A stretch of 16,613 nucleotides of DNA from Desulfobulbaceae bacterium (GCA_011322715.1 DRLX01000030.1:1-16613); one strand, 5' to 3'; numbered from the stretch's first letter, positions 1-7,334 are shown. Numbers and translations: made by a program. The notes: generated by a model from the letters alone, not told the origin.

Positions 1-2618
1 AGACAGATGAGTTTGCCTATCTTTCCGACCAGGATAGGGAAATTTGCGCCGCCCTTGAGCCGATTGTTGAAGGAAGCGGCAAGATTAGCGGCTATTTTTT
101 CAACATGGAAAAGGCCCTGCCTGCAATTATCGGACACCCCTATGTTTTTCTTGAACATTCACCGCAAACTCCGGTGGAACTGGTTGCCGGGGAACCCGAG
201 CTGGTGGTCGAGTCGCATGGGGAAACGCTGTTCATTCATTTTGTACGGGATATCGGTGAGGGAGAAGTCGTGGTCTGGCAGGAAACACCGACCAGGTTTC
301 GCATCGTCCGTATCACCGATGAACACAGGCGGGTTGCCGAGATAACGGGGAGGGAAGGTCTGCGGGTTCCGATCGAAGCCAGTGGACAGGTGCTGGACGC
401 AATCGGTAATATCGCCTCCTTTATGACGGTACATTCCTCTATAGATGTCGGCGGTGAGGGGCAGGATATTACCCGGGTGAGTGCGGATGCGACTCCTCAT
501 ATTCATATTATCCCCTATGGCAGCGGTTTTCGACTGGAGATGTTTGTACAGCCCTTTTCCCATGCCGGTCCCTACCTGAAACCCGGTGTCGGTGAGACCA
601 ATATCATGGCTGAGGTGAAGGGGCGGCGTCTGCAGACAAAGAGAAATTTGCTGCTTGAGGAAGAAAAAGCGCGTGAGGTCGAGGAAAGTTGTCCTATGCT
701 GGATCTGGCCATTGATCTTGAACAGGAGAATGAACGGGAATGGCATCTGCTTGATCCTGAGGAGTGTCTGCAGGCCCTGCTGGAAATTGAAGAGATTCGT
801 GATCGGGTTGTTCTGGAATGGCCGGAAGGCGAAAAGATCGCCGTGCGCCGGCAGACCGGTGTCAATCAACTCAATCTCAATATCCGGACCAGCCAGCAGG
901 ACTGGTTTTCCCTGAGCGGACATCTACAGGTCGATCAGGATGAGGTCATTGAGCTTAAATCCCTGCTTGAGCAGGTCAAAAAATCTCACAGCCGTTTTAT
1001 TCCCATGGGAGACGGCCAGTTTCTCGCCCTGACGCAGGAGTTTCGTAATCGTCTGGAAGAGCTTATTCTCTTTGGTGAAGAGGGACGTGCTGAAAATGAA
1101 ATTTATATCCATCCCCTCGCGGCTCCGGCCCTGGAAGATCTGACCCGGCAGGCAAAAACTACCGTTGATGATGGTTGGCGTGAGCGTCTGTCGGCGATCA
1201 ACGAGGCCCAGGATTTTGTGCCCGAGGTGCCCTCGACTCTGCAGGCTGAACTGCGTGATTACCAGGTTGAGGGGTTTGTCTGGATGGTTCGCCTGGCCCG
1301 ACTTGGTATTGGGGCCTGTCTTGCCGATGACATGGGACTGGGCAAAACTCTGCAGTCGTTGGCGGTTATTCTTTATTTTGCCGGTAAAGGTCCGACCCTG
1401 GTCGTTGCGCCTACCTCGGTGTGCATGAATTGGGAACAGGAGGTGAACCGTTTTGCGCCGACACTGAAACTGCACATGCTCGGCAGTTTTGACCGGGAGG
1501 AGGTGATTCGGGGCCTTGGTAGCTATGACCTGCTGGTTACCAGTTATACCCTGCTCCAGCAGGAGGTTGAGCTGTTTGAACAGGTGGACTGGCAATGCAT
1601 CGTCCTTGATGAGGCCCAGGCCATTAAAAATGCAGCCACCAAGCGTTCCAAGGCGGCAAAACGACTCAAGGCCGGATTCAAACTCATTACTACCGGTACG
1701 CCGATAGAGAATCATCTCGGGGAGTTGTGGAATCTTTTTTCCTTTATCAATACCGGTCTGTTGGGGACCTATAAGCGATTCAATGCCCGGTTCGGCATTC
1801 CCATAGAAAAACACCATGATCAGGTCGCCCGTCGGAAGCTGAAAAAATTAATCCGGCCGTTTATGCTGCGCCGCATTAAATCTCAGGTTCTTGAAGAGCT
1901 GCCGCCGCGCACGGAAATTACTCTTCGAGTGGAGATGAGTCCGGAAGAGGTCGCCTTTTATGAAGCTTTGAGGCAGCAGGCCATGGAAAATATCGAGGGG
2001 AATGCGGAAAAAACAGGAAGACATCTTCGTATCCTGGCGGAAATCATGCGTTTGCGCCGTGCCTGTTGTAACCCACGCCTCATCTCCGAAGATATAGAAA
2101 TACCATCGACCAAGCTGCGGGTGTTTGCCGAGGTGGTGGAAGAACTCATTGCCAGTCGGCATAAGGCGTTGGTCTTCAGTCAGTTTACCGGCCATCTAGC
2201 ACTTATTCGTGAGCTGCTGGATGAAAAGGGAATCGCCTATAAATATCTAGACGGCACTACGCCCGCCCGGGAGAGGCAACGACAGGTGGAGAGCTTTCAG
2301 GCCGGTGACGGGGATCTTTTTCTTATCAGCCTGAAGGCGGGAGGATTGGGTCTGAACTTAACGGCGGCCGATTACGTTCTCCATATGGATCCCTGGTGGA
2401 ACCCTGCAGTGGAGGATCAGGCGGCCGATCGTGCCCATCGTATCGGTCAAAAAAGACCGGTCACCGTCTATCGGTTGATAACATCCAATACCATTGAGGA
2501 AAAAATTGTCCGTCTGCATCAGGAAAAGCGGGACCTGGCCAATTCCCTGCTTGAAGGCTCCGATGTCGGAGCCAGAATCAGCGCCGAAGAACTCCTTGAG
2601 CTTATTCGCGGCGCTTGA
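1..2618 (+). CDS. SNF2-family (Swi2/Snf2) DNA-dependent ATPase/helicase, 5'-truncated by window edge
   Basis: The frame is open from base 3, with no stop before 2616-2618, so the true start lies left of the window; the internal ATG at 105 is not the start. The 871 visible residues contain a two-lobed SF2 motor. Walker A DDMGLGKT is at visible residues 442-449 (1326-1349) and the DEAQ motif at 536-539 (1608-1619). A GTPIENHLGELW motif III and the C-terminal lobe follow, with WWNPAVEDQAADRAHRIGQ near residues 798-816, diagnostic of the SNF2 family. The roughly 440 residues before the motor match no domain I recognise. Such proteins use ATP to translocate on duplex DNA and strip or remodel bound proteins such as RNA polymerase; the substrate here is unknown. 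The stop codon abuts the recO stop on the other strand. Family assignment is very secure, cellular role is not. Confidence 0.95.
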   Translation, partial: TDEFAYLSDQDREICAALEPIVEGSGKISGYFFNMEKALPAIIGHPYVFLEHSPQTPVELVAGEPELVVESHGETLFIHFVRDIGEGEVVVWQETPTRFRIVRITDEHRRVAEITGREGLRVPIEASGQVLDAIGNIASFMTVHSSIDVGGEGQDITRVSADATPHIHIIPYGSGFRLEMFVQPFSHAGPYLKPGVGETNIMAEVKGRRLQTKRNLLLEEEKAREVEESCPMLDLAIDLEQENEREWHLLDPEECLQALLEIEEIRDRVVLEWPEGEKIAVRRQTGVNQLNLNIRTSQQDWFSLSGHLQVDQDEVIELKSLLEQVKKSHSRFIPMGDGQFLALTQEFRNRLEELILFGEEGRAENEIYIHPLAAPALEDLTRQAKTTVDDGWRERLSAINEAQDFVPEVPSTLQAELRDYQVEGFVWMVRLARLGIGACLADDMGLGKTLQSLAVILYFAGKGPTLVVAPTSVCMNWEQEVNRFAPTLKLHMLGSFDREEVIRGLGSYDLLVTSYTLLQQEVELFEQVDWQCIVLDEAQAIKNAATKRSKAAKRLKAGFKLITTGTPIENHLGELWNLFSFINTGLLGTYKRFNARFGIPIEKHHDQVARRKLKKLIRPFMLRRIKSQVLEELPPRTEITLRVEMSPEEVAFYEALRQQAMENIEGNAEKTGRHLRILAEIMRLRRACCNPRLISEDIEIPSTKLRVFAEVVEELIASRHKALVFSQFTGHLALIRELLDEKGIAYKYLDGTTPARERQRQVESFQAGDGDLFLISLKAGGLGLNLTAADYVLHMDPWWNPAVEDQAADRAHRIGQKRPVTVYRLITSNTIEEKIVRLHQEKRDLANSLLEGSDVGARISAEELLELIRGA

Positions 2619-3431
2619 TTACCGTCTGGAAAGATCCCTTGAACAATTTGGACGAACAGACCGTTTTTGCTTTCCATTGATTAGGGGTTCCAGTTGTTTC
2701 CAGGAATGAATGTCCTGTTGAAGAATATGACGGCTGTAACTGCAGAGTACCCGCAGGGCCTGATATGCGTTGTTTGAGGACATGTGCAGGCTCGTCAGCC
2801 TGGAGAGGTGCATCCGTTGGCCACTGGAAAGAAATTTCAGCGTCTGTCGCGTAAGATGCAGGGATGATCCTCTGCTGTGTCGCCGGCAGCGATGACAGAG
2901 GAGGGTGCCGTTACCCGGATAAAGGCTAAAATCGGGTTCTTGATCAATGGAACAGCCACAGAGGCTACATCCGGTCAACCGTGGTTGATAACCGCAGGCA
3001 TCCAGCAGGCGTAGAAGAAAAAAAACAGCAACGACGGCATGATTTTTCGGCTGTTCCAGTGCTTTCAGGGCCCAGGACAGGAGCGTGAAAACAGTGGGAT
3101 CGCCGTCCTGTTCGCCGCTGAAGCGGCGAACAAGTTCGCTGATAAAGGCGGCGGTCACATAGCCTGCATAATGACTGCGCAGAAAAAGGTGAGCATTGAC
3201 CAGTTCTGCCTCGTTTAAAAAGAAAAGGGAGCCTTTTTTGGGAGGACGACAGGTGATGACAAGGGAGGTAAAGGGTTCAAGCTTGTTGACGAAACGTTTT
3301 TTGCTGCGTTTGGCTCCCTTGGCTATGGTGGTTATTTTGCCGATATCCCGGCAGAACAGGGTAACAATTTTATCGGCTTCAGCATGGGCGGTTACCTGGA
3401 GGACAATAGCAGGAGATTGCCGGTTGGTCAT
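2619..3431 (-). CDS. recO: DNA repair/recombination mediator RecO
   Basis: This 270-aa protein has the usual RecO length and layout. An N-terminal OB-fold (about residues 1-80) begins with the typical pattern of a vowel-rich strand, then DKIVTLFCRDIGKITTIAKGAK. An alpha-helical middle follows, and then a zinc-finger-like set of cysteines C155, C158, C179 and C182 (CSLC ... CHRC). In the RecFOR pathway RecO binds SSB and RecR and loads RecA on gapped DNA in the cytoplasm. The ATG at 3431 overlaps the TGA of the upstream rodZ-like gene in an ATGA arrangement and has no recognisable Shine-Dalgarno, so translational coupling is likely. The TAA ends at 2619, directly against the helicase stop, so there is no room for an intergenic terminator. 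The last about 50 residues are unusually basic and less typical. Confidence 0.9.
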   Translation of the reverse strand: MTNRQSPAIVLQVTAHAEADKIVTLFCRDIGKITTIAKGAKRSKKRFVNKLEPFTSLVITCRPPKKGSLFFLNEAELVNAHLFLRSHYAGYVTAAFISELVRRFSGEQDGDPTVFTLLSWALKALEQPKNHAVVAVFFLLRLLDACGYQPRLTGCSLCGCSIDQEPDFSLYPGNGTLLCHRCRRHSRGSSLHLTRQTLKFLSSGQRMHLSRLTSLHMSSNNAYQALRVLCSYSRHILQQDIHSWKQLEPLINGKQKRSVRPNCSRDLSRR

Positions 3432-4342
3432 TGATGGTCGAAAACGTCGTCGGGAAGCAGAAGCGATGGTGGCCTGCCGTCTTCCGATATAGGGAAGGAC
3501 AGCGGGGCGTCATTGAGGGAAAGGGTTGCGGATTTTGGCGTATCAAAAGTGATTTTAAGTTCTTGCCTTGCCTGCCAGTGCTCGGTCTGGCCGCTTGTAT
3601 ATCTTTTTTTGATCGGTTCTGTACCGTCAACCGATACCGTAACAGTACAATCTTCAATAAAGTGGGCCGTGAGCCTGTATGGATATTCCGCCTGTTCGTC
3701 TGCTGAGAATATGTCGCTTTCCGTCCTTACGCCCGCCTGCGGACTTCCGCCGGAGATCGTGTCTTCCCCTCCGCCTGTATCGGTATTCGTCGGCGTATTT
3801 TGTCCAGCCGTTTGTTGCTGTTGCGCTTCATCGCCACCAAACATCTTCTGAATGGAAACCTGCATACTGCTGGTCTGTTTTGATAGAAAAGCAAAAGGAT
3901 TCCATGAGGTATAGAGACAAAAACCGGTAAAAGATATGACAATGGCGGCAAAGAGAAGCAGGGCCACTGTTGCCGAAGAAATATGGGAGGGTTCGGCAAG
4001 TTTTTTTGGGGCCAGAGTGGATGGCGGAATTGTTTTCATGGCCAGATTCTGCGGCCTGGATCCAGTGGAATGTTTTTTGCGTTCAGCAAGGAGTTCGGCA
4101 GCTATTTTTCTGCCGTCGATACCAAGATAATTGCCGTACAGAGTGACCAGGCCACGGACAAAGGTATCTGCGGGAAGCAGGTCAAAGGAAGCCTGCTCAA
4201 TGGCCCGGATATTTTTAATGGAAATTTTGGTCGCCTCTGAGACTTCTTCCACGCTTAGTTGCTTTTCCCGCCGCAGTTTCAGCAGATAATGGCCGGGAGA
4301 TACTTCCATGTTCCGTTCCGGAGAAGGGTGTTTGTCACTCAT
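3428..4342 (-). CDS. rodZ: RodZ-like cytoskeletal/HTH membrane protein
   Basis: The 304-aa protein shows the RodZ architecture. An N-terminal HTH_25/Xre-type domain spans about residues 15-90 (VEEVSEATKISIKNIRAIEQ, then the PADTFVRGLVTLYGNYLGID segment typical of RodZ). One transmembrane helix lies at about 122-144. A Gln/Gly/Thr-rich periplasmic linker covers about 172-206, and a C-terminal beta domain of the DUF4115 type follows from about 218. RodZ anchors MreB filaments to the inner membrane and helps set rod shape; that role is known for the family and inferred here. No mreB is in the window. The ATG at 4342 is preceded by GAGG at a suitable distance, and the gene lies 47 bp after the surA-like stop. 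It overlaps recO by 4 bases. Some family members are annotated only as helix-turn-helix proteins. Confidence 0.82.
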   Translation of the reverse strand: MSDKHPSPERNMEVSPGHYLLKLRREKQLSVEEVSEATKISIKNIRAIEQASFDLLPADTFVRGLVTLYGNYLGIDGRKIAAELLAERKKHSTGSRPQNLAMKTIPPSTLAPKKLAEPSHISSATVALLLFAAIVISFTGFCLYTSWNPFAFLSKQTSSMQVSIQKMFGGDEAQQQQTAGQNTPTNTDTGGGEDTISGGSPQAGVRTESDIFSADEQAEYPYRLTAHFIEDCTVTVSVDGTEPIKKRYTSGQTEHWQARQELKITFDTPKSATLSLNDAPLSFPISEDGRPPSLLLPDDVFDHQ

Positions 4343-4389
4343 GCCTGGACCTCAAGAGGATTTCGCCGTTTTTCATTGCATGTTCCCTG

Positions 4390-5385
4390 CTATTTCCCTT
4401 GGAGAACCCTGATGTAGGATTGTGCCCGCAGTTCTTTCATCCAGTTTTTATAGAGTTTCTGCATTTCCTGCCGGTAGAGTATTTCACGGATCTCATCCTT
4501 GACGGATTCGTAGGGTACCTTGGTGATAATCTGACCCTCCTGACTGGAAAGCAGTTTGAAAATTTGGTACCCTGAAGGTGTTTCCACGATCCCGCTTATC
4601 TGGCCTGGTTTCAGATGGGTTACCGCTTTGCGCATGGCATCGGCCATCTCTTCGGCACGAAATACGCCGATGTCGCCACCGTCGGATGCCGAGGGCAGGT
4701 CCGAGTATTCTTCCGCAAGTTTTTTAAAATCCTTGCCGGCAACGGCGAGACTATGGACCCGTTGCGCCTTTTTACGAGCGGCCTCTTTTGCCTTTTTCAG
4801 GGCGGAACCCATTTTCCCACCATCCCAGGAACAGCCGATCTGCAGGATATAATAGCCGCCGTCGCCGACCTGCTCCGTATAGTGCATGTCGTAGTAATCA
4901 ATAATTTTTTCTTCAGGAATAATCACCTTGGAACGAACGGCGACATTGACGAGTTTTGCGCTGAGAATCTGGTCTTTCAGGTCTTCTCTGTACTGTTTCT
5001 CACTCAGTCCCATGGCGGCAATCTGTTTGCGGAACTGTTGAATCGTGGTGTGATTCCGGCTCAGAATCCGTTGCAGTGCCTTGTCAACCTCATCATCAGA
5101 GACGGTCATCTTGTATTTGTCGGCTTCCTGGAGGAGCAGTTTTTTGTCTATGAGCTTTTCAATAATGGTTTTTCTGGCCTGCAGGAGCCGTTCGCTCAGC
5201 TTGCCGGGGGATGTCTGTTCCGCTATCCGGGTAAAAAGAGGTTTGCCTGCTTCGTTGACTTCAGAGAGGGTGATGACATCATCGTTAACGACCGCCACGC
5301 AGCAATCAACTACTTCAGCAGATAGAGGTGCTGCTGAATAGACGAGAAGAAGGGCCAGTGTACAGAATATATAGAGATGTTTCAT
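4390..5385 (-). CDS. surA: SurA-like periplasmic peptidyl-prolyl isomerase/chaperone
   Basis: I chose the ATG at 5385 because it gives a clean signal peptide (MKHLYIFCTLALLLVYSAAP, cleaved near LSA-EV). The in-frame GTG at 5439 would put 18 polar residues in front. The mature protein has a SurA N-terminal domain (VVAVVNDDVITLSEV-type strand, then helices with IIEKLIDKKLLLQEA) to about residue 165. One parvulin/PpiC rotamase domain follows at about 175-285 (LAEEYSDLPSASDGGDIGVF ... PSGYQIFKLL). SurA of E. coli has two parvulin domains; this 331-aa protein has one, as in many Desulfobacterota. It should act in the periplasm on outer-membrane protein folding. Odd feature: adjacent Cys28-Cys29 at the mature N-terminus, not in a lipobox context. 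It heads an operon with rodZ-like and recO. PpiC-type foldase is the safe alternative name. Confidence 0.85.
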   Translation of the reverse strand: MKHLYIFCTLALLLVYSAAPLSAEVVDCCVAVVNDDVITLSEVNEAGKPLFTRIAEQTSPGKLSERLLQARKTIIEKLIDKKLLLQEADKYKMTVSDDEVDKALQRILSRNHTTIQQFRKQIAAMGLSEKQYREDLKDQILSAKLVNVAVRSKVIIPEEKIIDYYDMHYTEQVGDGGYYILQIGCSWDGGKMGSALKKAKEAARKKAQRVHSLAVAGKDFKKLAEEYSDLPSASDGGDIGVFRAEEMADAMRKAVTHLKPGQISGIVETPSGYQIFKLLSSQEGQIITKVPYESVKDEIREILYRQEMQKLYKNWMKELRAQSYIRVLQGK

Positions 5386-5431
5386 TGTCGAGATTATTGT
5401 GTTGACATTGGGATTTGTTGATGAATCGTAC

Positions 5432-5457
5432 TTTATCACAGACTATGTAAACTGTGT
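5432..5457. repeat. Short stem-loop repeat, copy A (related copy at 15492-15515)
   Basis: The + strand reads TTTATCACAG, eight bases of variable sequence, then AACTGTGT. CACAG and CTGTG can form a 5-bp stem. The same outer sequence with a slightly shorter middle recurs at 15492-15515, in the same orientation and also upstream or downstream of minus-strand genes. Two copies sharing about 19 positions suggest a dispersed small repeat rather than an operator for one gene. Confidence 0.5.
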
Positions 5458-5478
5458 GGATTCATTTGCCTGGAAAAT

Positions 5479-5604
5479 GTAAGCCGGCACATGTGCCCGA
5501 ATTTAGACACACACGCATAGTCGTAGGTAAACGAAGACTCCGATAGTCCCTCTCTGTACGGGCAGGCGTGACCGCGCGAAGGCGGGGTGCCTGTGACGGC
5601 TTAC
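5479..5604. repeat. 126-bp structured element bounded by 8-bp perfect inverted repeats
   Basis: GTAAGCCG at 5479-5486 and CGGCTTAC at 5597-5604 are perfect complements and would form a closing stem. Inside, GGCACATGTGCC (5485-5496) is a 12-bp perfect palindrome. Near the other end CAGGC/GCCTG encloses CCGC-GCGAAG-GCGG, a nested hairpin. The whole is more GC-rich than the flanks. It could be a structured RNA on either strand or a small non-autonomous repeat. It matches none of the riboswitch consensus cores I know (cyclic-di-GMP, cobalamin, TPP, SAM) and lacks integron attC core sites. Confidence 0.45.
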
Positions 5605-5958
5605 GATGAATCGAGAAAAGATAACTCAATCCGCCACCTTTATCTACACGGAACCGGGGAAAGAGGCAAATTATTTCCTGTTTGTCGATTAATGTTCCAT
5701 TTGTCAGAACATCTCCTCTGAATGAGGAAAGAGATGCACTTCCGTAACGAAAATGTACCGCTGTGCAATTCGGGTTGATCTTGTATCTTGAAATCAATTT
5801 TTCCTGTAAACGTCAATGCTCAGGTTTGTTTAATCCTGTCACCCTGGTTCACATCTGGGGTTATCCAATGCTTTTTTCAAGTCAAAAATAGTATGCAGTG
5901 TCCCGTCGGAAATAGTTATAAGATTTATTTTTTGATATGCAAGCAGGATTGTTGTTAT

Positions 5959-5974
5959 GGGATCGTTTTTTGCA
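5959..5974 (+). promoter_or_regulatory. Possible sigma-54 promoter for the flagellar rod-like gene
   Basis: GG at 5960-5961 and GC at 5972-5973 are separated by exactly 10 bases, and the -12 box TTGCA is perfect. The -24 box (GGGATC) is a poor match to TGGCAC. The predicted start of transcription would leave about 35 bases before the ATG at 6020. Flagellar genes in many Desulfobacterota use RpoN, which makes it plausible, but this is only a weak match. Confidence 0.25.
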
Positions 5975-6019
5975 TAACGAGTGAAGGTATCATTGAATTG
6001 TAATAGGTTAGGAGTAGAC

Positions 6020-6376
6020 ATGATGGTTTCAGGACGATATGCTTCACTTTCCGGGCTACAGGCATATGGCAAGCGCTTGCAGAATAATGCAAATAATATC
6101 GCCAATATGAACACATCCGGCTTCAAGAGGGGCCGGGTCCTTCTTTCTGAAGAAAAGCCGCAGGGTGTTGGTACGCATGTTGAAAAAGTCGAAATGTCGG
6201 GCCCGCAGACGATGGAGGAAACCGGGCAGGGAAAACGAATGGTCCTTCAGTCCAACGTTGATCTTACCGAGGAACTTCCTGAAATGATGCTTAATCAGCA
6301 GGCTTTGCTGGCAAATATTCGATCTTTGCAAGCAGTGGACGAAATGGAAAAGAATGTCCTTGATCTGAAGGCCTGA
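6020..6376 (+). CDS. Minimal flagellar basal-body rod-family protein (FlgC/FlgG-like)
   Basis: The start is ATG 6020 (or the adjacent ATG 6023), preceded by GGAG at 6011-6014; an in-frame GTG at 5981 has no such site. The 118-aa product begins with the Flg_bb_rod signature (SGRYASLSGLQAYGKRLQNNANNIANMNTSGFKR, split here only by description: Ala/Leu/Asn-rich helix ending NNIANMNTSGFKR). It ends with the Flg_bbr_C helix (NVDLTEELPEMMLNQQALLANIRSLQAVDEM). These two helices pair as a coiled coil in rod and hook proteins. The linker between them is only about 50 residues, so there is no hook domain. FlgC is usually about 135-150 aa, so this is shorter. No other flagellar gene is nearby, hence an orphan; it may be a rod subunit, a rod cap or accessory, or a relic. 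Export would be by the flagellar type III system. Confidence 0.78.
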   Translation: MMVSGRYASLSGLQAYGKRLQNNANNIANMNTSGFKRGRVLLSEEKPQGVGTHVEKVEMSGPQTMEETGQGKRMVLQSNVDLTEELPEMMLNQQALLANIRSLQAVDEMEKNVLDLKA

Positions 6377-6783
6377 GCGGGCTGGAGAATTTTCCGATCT
6401 ATTGTGTTTCGAATTTGTAATTAAAGTCTACGGTACTGGATGGGCAATCTATGCTATCCACGGTTCCCTGTTGACAGAAAGATGCGTCTCGGTTTAACTG
6501 CGTTTTCATAATTGTTGCTCGTTTGAAGTATAAGGGATCCGAAAAAACCTACGCAGGATATATACTTTTTTTCGTATCCTAAAGGGTGCCTTGAAAAATT
6601 AGAAGTTTCGTTCGAGTTCAAGGAACAGAATAATTAAAAAGCACAGCATATTAGTCATATGTGAGTATTTTTATTTTTCTGTGACGCAGGGACCAGACGA
6701 GGTAAGCGAGCTTGCGAGACTCCTAAAGGCAATTTTTCAAGGTGGCCCAAAGTCCATCCTCTTCTATTTCACAGGGAGATTAT
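6377..6783. other. 407-bp intergenic region
   Basis: The right half is a foldback repeat (6589-6742). The left half, 6377-6588, is AT-rich with no recognised gene. It contains a TTGACA at 6471-6476 but no acceptable -10 box at 16-18 bases. A short AGGATA ... TATCCT hairpin sits at 6555-6580. The real promoter of the tlpA-like gene is not evident. Confidence 0.55.
6589..6742. repeat. 154-bp imperfect foldback (MITE-like) element
   Basis: Perfect 12-bp terminal inverted repeats CCTTGAAAAATT (6589-6600) and AATTTTTCAAGG (6731-6742) bound it. Complementarity continues inward. AGAAGTTTCG at 6601-6610 pairs 8 of 10 with 6715-6724. CAGAATAATTAAAAA (6626-6640) pairs imperfectly with TTTTTATTTTTCTG (6668-6681). 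The centre is CATAT-TAGTC-ATATG (6647-6661). No obvious target-site duplication and no coding capacity. It ends 41 bases before the tlpA-like ATG, so it could supply or disturb that gene's 5' region. Confidence 0.55.
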
Positions 6784-7284
6784 ATGTTTGCTGCATTCCG
6801 TTCATATACGATTGTTCTCTTGTTTGTTGGTTTGCTGTTTTTTGTCGGATTTTCAAGCGCATCAGCGGCTGTCAGCATGCCGCAGTTTTCTTTGCCGTCC
6901 GTGACCGACGGCAAGGTCGTCAACAGTGGAGATTTCAAAGGGGAGGTTATTCTGGTAACTTTTTTTGCTACCTGGTGTCCACCCTGTCGTCAGGAGATTC
7001 CCAATCTGGTTAAGTTGTATAATGAGTACAAAACTAAGGGTTTTACCGTTATCGGCCTATCCGTTGACGAGGGTGGTGCGTCGGTGGTTGCCAAACTCGT
7101 TCAGCATGAAAAAATCACCTATCCCGTTTTGATGGCAGATCGGGCAACGGCCCGTTCCTTTGGCGGTATTTCCGGAATCCCGACATCTTTTCTGATCAAC
7201 AGGAAGGGGCATGTGGTAAAAAAATATCCCGGTTTTGTTCCTCATTCCCTGCTTGTCCGCGATATTGAGGCCGTGCTGGAATGA
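6784..7284 (+). CDS. TlpA/ResA-like periplasmic thiol-disulfide oxidoreductase
   Basis: The ATG at 6784 is preceded by AGGGAG (6773-6778) and starts a signal or anchor peptide (hydrophobic about residues 8-23, SSASAA cleavage region near 27-29). The upstream in-frame GTG at 6742 lies in the repeat and is rejected. The 166-aa protein has an AhpC-TSA/Redoxin thioredoxin fold. Catalytic WCPPC has Cys65 and Cys68, and cis-Pro occurs in GIPTSF. A short insert between (DEGGASVVAKLVQHEKITYPVL) is typical of TlpA/ResA. Such proteins act in the periplasm, often reducing apocytochrome c haem-binding cysteines or other disulfides. The haem-handling ccsA-like gene about 2 kb downstream makes a cytochrome c link attractive but unproven. 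It is probably monocistronic, with a candidate terminator at 7294-7333. Confidence 0.87.
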   Translation: MFAAFRSYTIVLLFVGLLFFVGFSSASAAVSMPQFSLPSVTDGKVVNSGDFKGEVILVTFFATWCPPCRQEIPNLVKLYNEYKTKGFTVIGLSVDEGGASVVAKLVQHEKITYPVLMADRATARSFGGISGIPTSFLINRKGHVVKKYPGFVPHSLLVRDIEAVLE

Positions 7285-7293
7285 TCCCGCGAG

Positions 7294-7333
7294 CCCGGCA
7301 GAGTAGCGGTTCTACCGGGGAGTGGAATTTTTT
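7294..7333 (+). terminator. Candidate rho-independent terminator after tlpA-like gene
   Basis: CCCGGCAGA (7294-7302) and TCTACCGGG (7311-7319) form a 9-bp stem with one C-A mismatch and an 8-base loop. Six T follow at 7328-7333, but 8 bases beyond the stem, which weakens the call. Confidence 0.5.
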
Positions 7334-7334
7334 A

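Larger units (their letters stand above)
5386..6019. other. 634-bp gene-poor intergenic region between divergent surA-like and rod-protein genes
   Basis: This stretch separates genes transcribed away from each other, so it should hold promoters for both directions, but I see no convincing sigma-70 promoter. It contains the stem-loop repeat at 5432-5457, the structured element at 5479-5604 and a weak sigma-54-like site at 5959-5974. Two short minus-strand reading frames (5462-5797 and 5839-6021) cross it, but neither has a recognisable product. About 5605-5950 is otherwise featureless to me. Confidence 0.6.

Noticed and set aside
159..1817. Two long minus-strand frames of 254 and 297 aa opposite the helicase
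   Set aside because: They are antisense shadows of a clearly coding gene with intact SNF2 motifs and show no domain of their own.
5386..5439. Longer surA start at GTG 5439
   Set aside because: It would add 18 polar residues before the signal peptide; ATG 5385 gives a normal export signal.
5479..5604. Cyclic-di-GMP riboswitch or integron attC site
   Set aside because: The GEMM core (GGGACGCAAAGCC-like and GCAAACC-like segments) and the attC core boxes GTTRRRY/RYYYAAC are absent.
5462..5797. 111-aa minus-strand reading frame in the intergenic region
   Set aside because: It crosses the structured element, is rich in Arg/Ser/Thr from GC-rich palindromic DNA, has no ribosome site and no recognisable domain. 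A degraded gene is possible but not supported.
5839..6021. 60-aa minus-strand frame (starting MSTPNLLQFNDTF) divergent from the rod gene
   Set aside because: It looks mildly protein-like, but it has no convincing ribosome site, overlaps the rod gene's upstream region and matches nothing known to me.
6471..6500. Possible sigma-70 promoter starting with TTGACA
   Set aside because: The sequence 16-18 bases downstream (TTTAAC/TTAACT) is too far from TATAAT, and there is a foldback repeat between it and the gene.
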